A stretch of DNA of 11,556 nucleotides from an uncultured Olegusella sp. (GTDB lineage Bacteria > Actinomycetota > Coriobacteriia > Coriobacteriales > Atopobiaceae). Below, piece by piece: positions 1-7,276 of this stretch; position 1 is the first letter of the stretch; each line of letters starts with the position of its first letter. Both the position numbers and the translations under genes were made by a program. The notes under the pieces are model-generated. The model searched no databases. It was given only the letters and a program-made list of their open reading frames with translations, and was not told the origin of the DNA. Location: the NCBI RefSeq assembly GCF_947253395.1, contig NZ_CAMXYY010000045.1, forward strand, positions 1 through 11,556, read 5' to 3'.

Positions 1-2
1 CT

Positions 3-1991
3 GTATTTAAGGATTACAAGGTGGTGCTTGCTGTAGGAGACGGCAAACTGAATGAGGATGATGAGGCCAAAGAAGCCTTTGACCGTGTGCGGGAGGCAAT
101 CAACGACTATGAGAGAACCATTACGCTTTCGGTAGGGCAGCTCACAACAGGCGTGACAATTCCCGAATGGACCGCTGTGCTTATGCTCTCCAACATGAAG
201 AGTGCTTCTCTTTATATGCAAGCAGCGTTTCGAGCACAAAATCCCTGCTTGTTTGAGGCCGGCTCTGGAGAATTCCTGCGCAAGCAAAATGCCTACGTAT
301 TCGATTTTGATCCCGCTCGAACACTTGACCTCTATGAAAAATTTGCCAATGACCTGTATAGCGATACTGCTGGAGGCAGGGGCGACCTTGATGCACACAA
401 ACAGCGCGTCAAAATTCTGTTGAATTTCTTCCCCGTTATCGGAGAAGACAATGAAGGCAAGATGCTTGAACTTGACGCAGAAAAGATACTCTCGATTCCA
501 AGGAAAATTCGTAGCCAAGAAGTCGTGCGTCGAGGTTTCTTGAGTAATTTCTTGTTCCAAAATATCAGCAGCGTATTCCGTGCACCCGAGGCTGTGCGCA
601 ATATCCTCGACAAATTCGAAGCTTATAAAGAAGTAAAGCCCATCGATATTGATGAGAATACTGCCGATGAGCTTGAGCTTGATGAACAGGGTGAAGTACA
701 TTCTGACGAAGCGGGAATTATCGGGCTTTCCCAGGATTTATTTGGTCAAAAGATTTTTGATGGTATTGGTGAAAATCTAGATAAGGCTATTGAAGAACTT
801 GATGCACTTCCACATGAAAAATCGGCCAATGATGATCTGCTTGCACAGTTGCACAAAAGATTTGCAGAGGATATTTCTAAACCTCTCGTGGAGCATGCGA
901 AAACCCACTATGGACCCGAAATAACTCCCTCAGCAGCAAAGCAGCTTAAACGCATCATAGAAGCAAATGTCGGAATAGATATCAATCGAAAGATTGGTGA
1001 TTATAAAATTGCTCGCAATAAGATTGCCAGTGAGCAAGAAAAAGCTGAAAAGAGGGCGACAACTAAGGAAGAGCGCGCGCAAATTGTCCTTGAATATTCA
1101 AGTCGTAAAGAAGCTGCCTTGGATACTCTCAAACAGGGATTACTTGAAGTAAAAGATTCCGCACCAAAAGAAGCTGGTGTCGCAGTAGTGCGAACTATTG
1201 AGACTTCAAAAAAGGAAGCAGAAAAGAAAACTATTGAAGAAGGTATTCGCGATCATCTGCGGGGCTTTTCACGCACTATCCCCTCTTTTTTGATGGCATA
1301 TGGAGATAGCAGTACAACACTGGCAAACTTTGATTCCATTGTGCCTAATGAGGTCTTTCAAGAAGTCACTTCAATTACGCTTGATGAATTTAGGCTGCTA
1401 CGTGATGGCGGAGGAATCGAAGATTCCGTAACTGGAGAAACGCAAGAGTTTGCAGGGCATCTCTTCGATGAGGTTGTGTTTGATGACTCAGTTCATGAGT
1501 TTATCAGGCTACGCTCAAAGCTTGCCAACTACTTCGACCCAAATCAAACACAAAATATTTTTGATTACATTCCGTCCCAGAAAACCAATCAGATCTTTAC
1601 TCCGCGCAAGGTAGTAAAGCAGATGGTTGACCTCTTTGAGCAAGAAAATCCCGGCTGCTTTGATGACCCAAGCCATACCTTTGCTGACCTTTATATGAAG
1701 TCGGGACTCTTTATCACAGAAATTGTAGAGCGTCTCTACAACAGTGAAGAGATGAAGAAGAGGTGCCCCGACAAACAAGAACGTCTGAAACACATCTTTG
1801 AGCATCAGGTCTTCGGAGCTGCGCCAACCCAAATTCTGTTTGACATTACAACACATTTCATTTTGGGCTATGAAGGTGAAGTTGCAGGAGGGTTCGACAC
1901 TAATTTCCTCCTAGCAGACACTGCAGAACTTGCGAAAGAAGGCAAACTAGCTGACTGGGTACAGGATACCTTTGGAGAGAAATTAGATTAA
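3..1991 (+). CDS. SF2 helicase of a restriction-modification type system with C-terminal methyltransferase-like segment (5' partial)
   Basis: The frame is open to the left edge (codons from base 3 read V-F-K-D-Y-K before the GTG at 21), so the N-terminal helicase half, including Walker A and DEAD motifs, lies outside the window. Numbering from base 21, residues 36-50 (LSVGQLTTGVTIPEW) resemble SF2 motif V, and QAAFRAQNP at 67-75 resembles motif VI with its arginine at 71. Residues about 280-420 are highly charged and probably helical or coiled coil. Near the C-terminus, QIFTPRKVV and DLYMKSGLFITEIVERLY resemble the start and motif I of an N6-adenine methyltransferase, although motif I is far from the usual DPxxGSG. 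The protein ends at residue 656 without an NPPY motif. The likely role is ATP-dependent DNA translocation in a restriction system. The gene is visibly AT-richer than the PTS genes. I am confident of the helicase and restriction family, less so of the exact type. Confidence 0.75.
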   Translation, partial: VFKDYKVVLAVGDGKLNEDDEAKEAFDRVREAINDYERTITLSVGQLTTGVTIPEWTAVLMLSNMKSASLYMQAAFRAQNPCLFEAGSGEFLRKQNAYVFDFDPARTLDLYEKFANDLYSDTAGGRGDLDAHKQRVKILLNFFPVIGEDNEGKMLELDAEKILSIPRKIRSQEVVRRGFLSNFLFQNISSVFRAPEAVRNILDKFEAYKEVKPIDIDENTADELELDEQGEVHSDEAGIIGLSQDLFGQKIFDGIGENLDKAIEELDALPHEKSANDDLLAQLHKRFAEDISKPLVEHAKTHYGPEITPSAAKQLKRIIEANVGIDINRKIGDYKIARNKIASEQEKAEKRATTKEERAQIVLEYSSRKEAALDTLKQGLLEVKDSAPKEAGVAVVRTIETSKKEAEKKTIEEGIRDHLRGFSRTIPSFLMAYGDSSTTLANFDSIVPNEVFQEVTSITLDEFRLLRDGGGIEDSVTGETQEFAGHLFDEVVFDDSVHEFIRLRSKLANYFDPNQTQNIFDYIPSQKTNQIFTPRKVVKQMVDLFEQENPGCFDDPSHTFADLYMKSGLFITEIVERLYNSEEMKKRCPDKQERLKHIFEHQVFGAAPTQILFDITTHFILGYEGEVAGGFDTNFLLADTAELAKEGKLADWVQDTFGEKLD

Positions 1992-2040
1992 GTTCATCGC
2001 TCAATCAACCGAAAAGGCCACCCGAGCAATCAGTTCAGAC

Positions 2041-2931
2041 TTACGGGGCCACCGTAGTGCGAGCGGCTAAGGTCAGACAACCCAAAATGCCTTGCTTGCC
2101 CTCACATCCTGCGGGAACAACGTAGCTCTCGATGTTGGCGATTTCGGGTGTCTTAATGTAACCTCCCAAGTCAGTCAGTAGTTTGGAACGGATAAGCGGA
2201 AAGAGGTGCTGCTGCTTCATAACACCGCCGCCCAAGATGATGCGCTGCGGCGAGTAGCAGAGTACATAGGTCGAAAGAGCTCGCGAAAGATAGGCTGCCT
2301 CGAGCTCCCAGACATCCGCATTGTCCGCAAGTTCGCTGGCAGGCTTACCCCAACGTAGCGCAATCGCAGGACCCGATGCGAGACCCTCTACACAGTTATC
2401 GTGATAAGCACACGAGCTCTTAGCCTTATCGCCTGCCTTGCGCTCAATAAGCACATGTCCTGTCTCGGGATGCAGCATGCCGTGCAATAAGCGGCCATCA
2501 ATCATGACACCAGCACCGATGCCTGTACCCACTGTCAGGTATATCAAGCAGTCCAAACCGCGGCCAGCTCCAAACATTGCCTCACCTAGGCATGCAACGT
2601 TGACATCGGTATCATAACCAACAGGGATGCCCAGACCGCCTTTTAACGCGCCAAGAAAGTCGTAGTTTCTCCACGCAAGTTTGGGAGTTTCAAGAATCTT
2701 ACCGAAGCTTGGCGATGCGGGATTAACACCCGTGGGACCAAATGCACCTACACCCAGTGTCGAGATACTCTTGTCAGCAAACCACTTAATGATATGCGGC
2801 ACCGTAACATCTGGAGCCTCGGTTGGGATCTCTTCCTGCTCGTACACCTCACCCACAGCGTTGCCCACTGCAAGCACCATCTTGGTCCCACCGGCTTCGA
2901 GTGCCCCAAAACGCATCTTCTCATTTACCAT
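2041..2931 (-). CDS. ROK-family sugar kinase (fructokinase/mannokinase type)
   Basis: This 296-residue cytoplasmic kinase would transfer phosphate from ATP to the 6-hydroxyl of a hexose. The N-terminal phosphate-binding signature EAGGTK is at 12-17. The catalytic Asp is probably D109, in DTDVN. A second phosphate motif, LTVGTGIGAG, is at 132-141. The ROK zinc site is complete: H159 in HPETGH, then C174, H177 and C180 in CAYHDNC. This arrangement and the length match the ScrK/GmuE-like fructokinases, which often also accept mannose. The ATG at 2931 is preceded by GAGGAA at suitable spacing. An alternative ATG five codons in has a poorly placed ribosome site. It lies 80 bp downstream of the PTS-type regulator on the same strand and is probably cotranscribed with it. 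Next to a mannosidase operon, its likely substrate is mannose released by the GH38 enzyme, but fructose or glucose cannot be excluded. Confidence 0.88.
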   Translation of the reverse strand: MVNEKMRFGALEAGGTKMVLAVGNAVGEVYEQEEIPTEAPDVTVPHIIKWFADKSISTLGVGAFGPTGVNPASPSFGKILETPKLAWRNYDFLGALKGGLGIPVGYDTDVNVACLGEAMFGAGRGLDCLIYLTVGTGIGAGVMIDGRLLHGMLHPETGHVLIERKAGDKAKSSCAYHDNCVEGLASGPAIALRWGKPASELADNADVWELEAAYLSRALSTYVLCYSPQRIILGGGVMKQQHLFPLIRSKLLTDLGGYIKTPEIANIESYVVPAGCEGKQGILGCLTLAARTTVAP

Positions 2932-3011
2932 TGTTTCCTCACTCCCCTAACACGTACTATCAGAATGTCCTTACCGTTGATGTGCAAGTGCTACGAAATC
3001 TCAACTGTGTG

Positions 3012-4973
3012 CTATATAGCCGCCGCCAGCACCTGCATTAGTTCATTGAAGTCTTTTACCTCTGCTAATTCCTGCTGCAATCGACTATCCTCAACGATGC
3101 GTACAAGCAGGTCATAAAGGCTTTCTAACTCGAAATGGTCGCCGGCTTTGATTGCGAGAAGAAAGACAATCTTAATCTGTTGATGCTCATCACTCCATGC
3201 AATCGGTCGTTTGAGAATGGCAACCGCAATACGCTTATGCAGTGCCTCGGGCTTCATGGAGTGCGGAATTGCAAACTGTCTGTTCATACTGGTGTCTGAG
3301 ATAGACTCGCGCAGCATGACCGAATCAAAGAATGTGAGGTCTACCATCCCCTCGCGCTCGAGACCATCGCACATCTGGCGAATGAGAGTACGCTTGTCCG
3401 TCTGTCCATTCACGACCATGAAGTTCTCGCGAGCAAAGAAGCGCTCGAGCTTGCGAAATCTATCTGAGTCAAGTGACTCGATTAAACGTGAGACGAATTT
3501 GATGTTTGATGACCCAAATCTGAAGTCCACCAAAACGCTCAATCGCGCACTGTTATCAAGCGGCACGGTCGTGATTATAAAGGCAATACCTGCGAATTCG
3601 TGTTCTGATAAAGATAGGTACTCGCGGTATGACATGCTTCGTTTGACTTCAATTTTGTCTCCAAAGTAGGACTCAATGCGAGAGGTGAGCATGGACAACG
3701 CAGCCTTACCAGAGCTACATACCACAAAGACCCATAGCCGGTTAGTTGCATCTTTGGCTGAGAGACGCTCAATCGCCGCGCCTATATGGAGAGATAGGTA
3801 GCCAACGCTGTCCTCGTCAAGGGTATACGGTTCCTCAGTAAAGACTTCACTTGATGACATCAGCGTGATCTCATAGACGAGAGGAAAGCTTGTTTGAATC
3901 GTATTGAGGAGTGGATTTTTATACGGGTTATTGAGCTCAACCGCCTTGAAAATAGAGGTCAAATGGTTGATAAGCGCTGTATGTAGCGTTTCGTCGGTGC
4001 GCAGGTCATAGCCATAGTTCTGAAAAATCACCTCAAGAAGCTGGGTGACCTTATCCTCAAAATCAGGCATATCCGCTACGGAAGTCTCCCCGGTATGCGC
4101 ATTGAGCATTACATGGCGATATGCGTAATAACGCTCACTAAAACTGAGCTTGATACCAAAGACACGTTCAAGGTCATTGCTAATGTCGTTGACAAATTCC
4201 CACCCTTCGGCGTTATCTGGCCTCGTACTCTCGCCCTCGATAACATAGCCGGCCTTCACACGCGAAACCGCCAAGGCAAGATGGAGCATGATGTTTTTTG
4301 CCCCTGCATCTGTTGTGACAAGAGTACTGTCTTTCAGATGTTCGTTAAAAATCGCCTGCAGTTGATACAGATCGACATTGGCAATCATCATCTGTTCTTC
4401 AGTTGAAAATCCTGTGACATAAGAGCGAAGATTTTGCCTGATAACCTCATGTGCAAAGCAGTCACGCCGATCGGCTTCACGTCCAAAGATACGCATGCCA
4501 CGCCCACGTTTGTTCACGCACTCAATGCCATAACCAATCATGATCGCTCGTGCTTGACGCAGGTAGCTCTGTATGGTGCTCTCCTCTACAAAGATCTGGC
4601 CGGCAAGATCCTCAACCGTAATGTAGGAGTCGCTGCGTAAGAGGATGCTGAGTAACGTACGCAATCGGTTCGGCGCACTCGAAAGGTCGCGATTGTCTTT
4701 GTAACTCTCCAGCGACGCTATGTAGGCCTTATAGAGCTTGTTGTCTGAAATCTCTAGACGATAGCCCATTCCGCGATGCATAACAATCTGGGCACCATTG
4801 TCCCTAAGCTTATCGTTGAGACGCGAAACATCCGTGCGGATGGTGCGTGTGCTTACGTGACACAGGGAAGCTAACTGGGTAGCAGGGATATACGCTGCTT
4901 CCTGTACAGTATCAAATATCTGGTTGAGCCTTTCGTATTCGAACATAACCTGCTCAGCTTCTACACTCATCAC
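3012..4973 (-). CDS. PRD-domain PTS-regulated transcriptional regulator (MtlR/LicR/ManR type)
   Basis: This 653-residue regulator has the full architecture of PTS-controlled activators. A winged HTH lies at about 13-70 (recognition part STRTIRTDVSRL) and a second Mga-like HTH at about 100-165. PRD1, at about 195-300, has candidate phosphorylated histidines H231 and H287. PRD2, at about 305-410, has H337 and H396. An EIIB-like domain begins near 412 with C419 in VVCSSGKAA, and an EIIA domain of the fructose/mannitol type follows from about 510 with H571 in AIPHSM. The DNA-binding HTH domains, in place of a CAT RNA-binding domain, argue for a promoter-binding activator and against a BglG-type antiterminator. 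The GTG at 4973 and the ATG at 4970 both fit an AGG ribosome site at 4979-4981. It is divergent from the EIIA gene across a 181-bp region holding two palindromic elements, so it probably controls that operon. All expected phosphorylation residues appear intact. Confidence 0.9.
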   Translation of the reverse strand: MMSVEAEQVMFEYERLNQIFDTVQEAAYIPATQLASLCHVSTRTIRTDVSRLNDKLRDNGAQIVMHRGMGYRLEISDNKLYKAYIASLESYKDNRDLSSAPNRLRTLLSILLRSDSYITVEDLAGQIFVEESTIQSYLRQARAIMIGYGIECVNKRGRGMRIFGREADRRDCFAHEVIRQNLRSYVTGFSTEEQMMIANVDLYQLQAIFNEHLKDSTLVTTDAGAKNIMLHLALAVSRVKAGYVIEGESTRPDNAEGWEFVNDISNDLERVFGIKLSFSERYYAYRHVMLNAHTGETSVADMPDFEDKVTQLLEVIFQNYGYDLRTDETLHTALINHLTSIFKAVELNNPYKNPLLNTIQTSFPLVYEITLMSSSEVFTEEPYTLDEDSVGYLSLHIGAAIERLSAKDATNRLWVFVVCSSGKAALSMLTSRIESYFGDKIEVKRSMSYREYLSLSEHEFAGIAFIITTVPLDNSARLSVLVDFRFGSSNIKFVSRLIESLDSDRFRKLERFFARENFMVVNGQTDKRTLIRQMCDGLEREGMVDLTFFDSVMLRESISDTSMNRQFAIPHSMKPEALHKRIAVAILKRPIAWSDEHQQIKIVFLLAIKAGDHFELESLYDLLVRIVEDSRLQQELAEVKDFNELMQVLAAAI

Positions 4974-4998
4974 GCTTACCTAGTCAAAATCTATGGTA

Positions 4999-5027
4999 AT
5001 TATGCCCGCGTCACTCTCGTCCGTTCA
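4999..5027 (-). promoter_or_regulatory. Possible promoter of the regulator gene
   Basis: Reading the minus strand, CATAAT (5004-4999) is a good -10 candidate. TGAACG (5027-5022), 17 bases upstream, is a weak -35. It lies about 25 bases before the regulator start and stops just short of the proximal palindromic element. The call rests on position and a single good hexamer, so it is tentative. Confidence 0.25.
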
Positions 5028-5029
5028 GT

Positions 5030-5049
5030 TTTCCGTTTCATAGCGGAAA
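5030..5049. promoter_or_regulatory. Putative operator 1 of the PRD regulator
   Basis: TTTCCGTTTCATAGCGGAAA has perfect 6-bp arms (TTTCCG/CGGAAA) around an 8-bp centre. It matches the second element 45 bp away at 16 of 20 positions, including both the outer arms and the central TTTC..AG. Its position between the divergent regulator and PTS genes makes it a likely binding site for the regulator. No experimentally known site was used for this call. Confidence 0.6.
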
Positions 5050-5074
5050 TACCTCTATGTCACGGACTGATGCG

Positions 5075-5094
5075 TTTCCATTTCGAAGTGGAAA
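5075..5094. promoter_or_regulatory. Putative operator 2 of the PRD regulator
   Basis: TTTCCATTTCGAAGTGGAAA is a near-perfect palindrome: nine of its ten base pairs are complementary, with only the seventh pair mismatched. It shares the pattern TTTCC-N-TTTC-NN-AG-N-GGAAA with operator 1. It lies 60 bp upstream of the EIIA start, where an activator would be expected to contact RNA polymerase. I could not identify a convincing -10/-35 pair for the PTS operon, which is consistent with an activator-dependent promoter. Confidence 0.62.
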
Positions 5095-5140
5095 TCACAA
5101 CTCTTGTAGGAGATTTACCCAAGATGCAAAAATCAGATTG

Positions 5141-5146
5141 AGGAGG
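5141..5146 (+). promoter_or_regulatory. Ribosome binding site of the EIIA gene (decides its start)
   Basis: A full AGGAGG lies eight bases before the ATG at 5155. In-frame GTG at 5146 overlaps the site itself, and ATG at 5151 is in another frame, so 5155 is the start. Confidence 0.8.
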
Positions 5147-5154
5147 TGGTATGG

Positions 5155-5622
5155 ATGACGCAGACCAAACTTTTGCACGATAACGATATTTATCTCGAAG
5201 TGGATGCAGCAACAAAAGAGGAGCTCTTTGCCTTCATTGGAGCGTGTGCCGTAGCACACGGCGTGGCAGGTGATGCCAATGCGGTGGCAGAAGACCTGAT
5301 GGAGCGCGAGCGCCAAATGCCCACCGGGCTCACGAGTGGCTTTGCAATTCCGCACACTAAGAGCCCAAACATTGATGCGGTTGATGTCCTCTATCTGAGA
5401 ACAAACGCGCCGATCGCCTGGGAGTCTATGGATGAAGAGCCCACACAGTACTTCTTTGTGTTGCTTGTTCCAGAGGCAAACGAAGGCAACATCCATCTCA
5501 AGTTAATCTCTGAGCTGGCAACTCGCCTTTTGGAAGACGACTTTATTGACAAGGTCAAGTCTATGCAGGATGCCCACAAACTTGCAGCATACATCAACGA
5601 TTCAATCGAAAAGCAGGGATAG
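5155..5622 (+). CDS. PTS EIIA component, fructose/mannitol family
   Basis: This 155-residue cytoplasmic protein receives phosphate from HPr on a histidine and passes it to EIIB. The active-site motif GFAIPHTKSP places the phosphorylated residue at H67, and the preceding LMERERQMPTGL is also typical of the PTS_EIIA_2 fold. The length is normal for a stand-alone domain of this family. It is the first gene of an operon with EIIB starting 8 bases after its stop. It is paralogous in fold to the EIIA domain at the end of the neighbouring regulator, which has the similar AIPHSM motif. Substrate specificity cannot be read from EIIA. The context points to an alpha-mannoside. Confidence 0.93.
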   Translation: MTQTKLLHDNDIYLEVDAATKEELFAFIGACAVAHGVAGDANAVAEDLMERERQMPTGLTSGFAIPHTKSPNIDAVDVLYLRTNAPIAWESMDEEPTQYFFVLLVPEANEGNIHLKLISELATRLLEDDFIDKVKSMQDAHKLAAYINDSIEKQG

Positions 5623-5630
5623 GAAGAGTA

Positions 5631-5951
5631 ATGAACGTTGTAGGAGTAGCATCGTGCCCTGCAGGGTTGGCACACACCCCCATGGCAGCAAAAGCGCTAA
5701 CTCGTGCCGGTAAGAAACTCGGCTGGAACGTCAAGATCGAACAACAAGGTGGCATGGGCCAGATCGACAAGGTTTCACAGGATGAAGCCGATGCAGCTGA
5801 CTTCGTGATCATTGCGTCCGATCAGAAGATCAAAGACATAGAGCGCTTTTCAGCCAAGCCGACTATGCGTATCAACATCGATATGTGTATCAAAGCTCCG
5901 GAGGCGGTACTTAAGAAGTGTGCCTCTGCCGTCGAAGCTAAAAACAAGTAA
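5631..5951 (+). CDS. PTS EIIB component, fructose family
   Basis: This 106-residue protein starts almost directly with the EIIB-Fru phosphocysteine loop CPAGLAHTPMAA, with active C9. The family consensus is close to CPTGIAHTFMAA. It accepts phosphate from EIIA and phosphorylates the sugar bound by EIIC. The rest follows the family pattern: VKIEQQG, then the DFVIIASD strand. The length equals a single EIIB domain. The start ATG has a GGAAGAG ribosome site overlapping the EIIA stop region, so translation is probably coupled. A 65-bp gap separates it from EIIC, in which I see only the EIIC ribosome site. Confidence 0.93.
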   Translation: MNVVGVASCPAGLAHTPMAAKALTRAGKKLGWNVKIEQQGGMGQIDKVSQDEADAADFVIIASDQKIKDIERFSAKPTMRINIDMCIKAPEAVLKKCASAVEAKNK

Positions 5952-6016
5952 TTCTCACAAGTTGTGCCCATGATCATACGGCCATAGGTCGCATAGTAAA
6001 GAAAGAAGGGAACATA

Positions 6017-7108
6017 GTGAAACAGTTTTTTAGGGAGGCAAAGGGTCACCTAATGACGGGCATCAGCTTTATGTTGCCCATGATTATTGGTTCCTCGCTT
6101 GTCGTCGCCATTCCCACCATCATCGGTCTTTGTATGGGTGTCACAAGCCTCACTGAGGATCTAACCGGTTTTCTCGGTTTCCTCTATCAGGTCCAACAGG
6201 TTGGCTGGACGGGCATTGGTCTCGTTAATACCGTGCTTGCTGCCTTTGTCGGCTATTCCATCGCCGATAAACCCGGTCTGGCCGCTGGTCTTGTTGGCGG
6301 CGCTATGGCCACGAGCACTAAAGCTGGTTTCATCGGCGCAATTCTTTATGCCTTCATTGGTGGCTATATCGTGCGCTGGGCTCTTAAGAACATTAAGGTA
6401 TCCGAGAAATACCAGCAGATCATGCCGCTCGTCGTACTGCCCTTCCTCGCCACCGGCATCGTTGCACTCATTGCGGTTATCCTTGCTTCTCCCCTCGCCT
6501 ACATTAACCAGGCCATTATTGACTGGCTACAGGTCATGTGCCAAAGCGATACCAACAAGGTTCTCATGGCTCTCGTACTCGGCGCTATGATTGGCTTCGA
6601 CATGGGTGGTCCCGTAAATAAAGCGGCCTGGACTGCCGGTAATGTACTGCTTGCCGCAGGTATTTACACCCCCAATGTGTATATCAACTGCGCTATATGC
6701 ATTCCGCCCCTTGGTTACGCAATTGCAGCTGTCATTCGCAAAAGCCGCTTCTCCGAGTCCCTGCGTGACTCTGCCACTGGTAACTGGGTTATGAGCTTTA
6801 TCGGCATCACCGAAGGAGCCATTCCCTTCACCCTAGTCAAGCCTTTCCGTCTTATTCCAATCAACATCATCGGCTCTGCACTTGGCGCTGGTCTCGCAGC
6901 TTTGCTCGGCTCTGATGCCATCATTCCGCCGCTTGGTGGTTGGTATGGTTTTATCACGCTGCAGAACCCATGGGGTTATCTAATTGGTATTGCTGTAGGA
7001 GGCCTGTTTATTGCCCTCGCTTCCATCGCCCTCGTCGACTTCAACGTCGATCCTGACAATATGGAAGAGGATGTCAACGTAGACGACATCGAGATTTCAT
7101 TTGAGTAG
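6017..7108 (+). CDS. PTS EIIC component (membrane permease), fructose family
   Basis: This 363-residue integral membrane protein has repeated hydrophobic segments (about 15-40, 65-120, 135-170, 180-195, 205-240, 280-300 and 318-341). Family signatures are present: SIADKPGLAAGL at 81-92, GFDMGGPVNK at 193-202 and GITEGAIPF at 263-271, the last two being characteristic of EIIC-Fru substrate-site loops. It ends in an acidic cytoplasmic tail rich in D and E. The start is GTG at 6017 with GAAGGGA six to seven bases upstream. EIIA, EIIB and EIIC are separate polypeptides here, whereas E. coli MngA fuses them. The transported sugar is inferred from the following mannosidase gene to be an alpha-mannoside. 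Confidence 0.92.
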   Translation: MKQFFREAKGHLMTGISFMLPMIIGSSLVVAIPTIIGLCMGVTSLTEDLTGFLGFLYQVQQVGWTGIGLVNTVLAAFVGYSIADKPGLAAGLVGGAMATSTKAGFIGAILYAFIGGYIVRWALKNIKVSEKYQQIMPLVVLPFLATGIVALIAVILASPLAYINQAIIDWLQVMCQSDTNKVLMALVLGAMIGFDMGGPVNKAAWTAGNVLLAAGIYTPNVYINCAICIPPLGYAIAAVIRKSRFSESLRDSATGNWVMSFIGITEGAIPFTLVKPFRLIPINIIGSALGAGLAALLGSDAIIPPLGGWYGFITLQNPWGYLIGIAVGGLFIALASIALVDFNVDPDNMEEDVNVDDIEISFE

Positions 7109-7168
7109 TTCCTCTCATAGCACGACATAGCAAATGCGTCGCAGGACTGCAGTGAGGCGCAAACGATC

Positions 7169-7198
7169 GTGCTCCATATCGTAGACGCCCGGGAGCAC
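7169..7198 (+). promoter_or_regulatory. Possible antiterminator pairing upstream of the terminator
   Basis: GTGCTCC (7169-7175) is exactly complementary to GGAGCAC (7192-7198). The latter contains the last four bases of the terminator's 5' arm, so the two hairpins compete. The pairing is short and could be chance. No RAT-like protein site was recognised. Confidence 0.35.
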
Positions 7199-7220
7199 CA
7201 AGGTACTCTCGGGCTTTTTT
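7187..7220 (+). terminator. Intrinsic terminator between EIIC and mannosidase genes
   Basis: The arms GCCCGGGAG (7187-7195) and CTCTCGGGC (7206-7214) form nine pairs including one G-U, around a 10-base loop, followed directly by six T (7215-7220). This is a classic rho-independent terminator. It lies 79 bases past the EIIC stop and 56 bases before the GH38 start, inside what would otherwise be one operon. Confidence 0.85.
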
Positions 7221-7276
7221 ATTCCTTACACGCTTGTACGCACACATGAGCAGACCAAACCAAAGGAAAGGCAATC

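Noticed and set aside
2016..2054. Direct repeat GGCCACC at the boundary between helicase and kinase genes, as a possible insertion or deletion scar
   Set aside because: Seven bases only, with no flanking inverted repeats or transposase. Not enough to claim a mobile element footprint.
2681..3117. Overlapping plus-strand frames across the kinase start and regulator end
   Set aside because: They lie opposite conserved kinase and regulator sequence, show low-complexity composition and no family motif.
3012..4973. BglG/LicT-type RNA antiterminator acting on the 7187-7220 terminator
   Set aside because: The regulator has two DNA-binding HTH domains in place of a CAT RNA-binding domain, and no RAT-like sequence was seen beside the terminator.
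5970..5977. ATGATCAT palindrome in the EIIB-EIIC gap
   Set aside because: An eight-base palindrome is expected by chance and has no second copy near promoters here.
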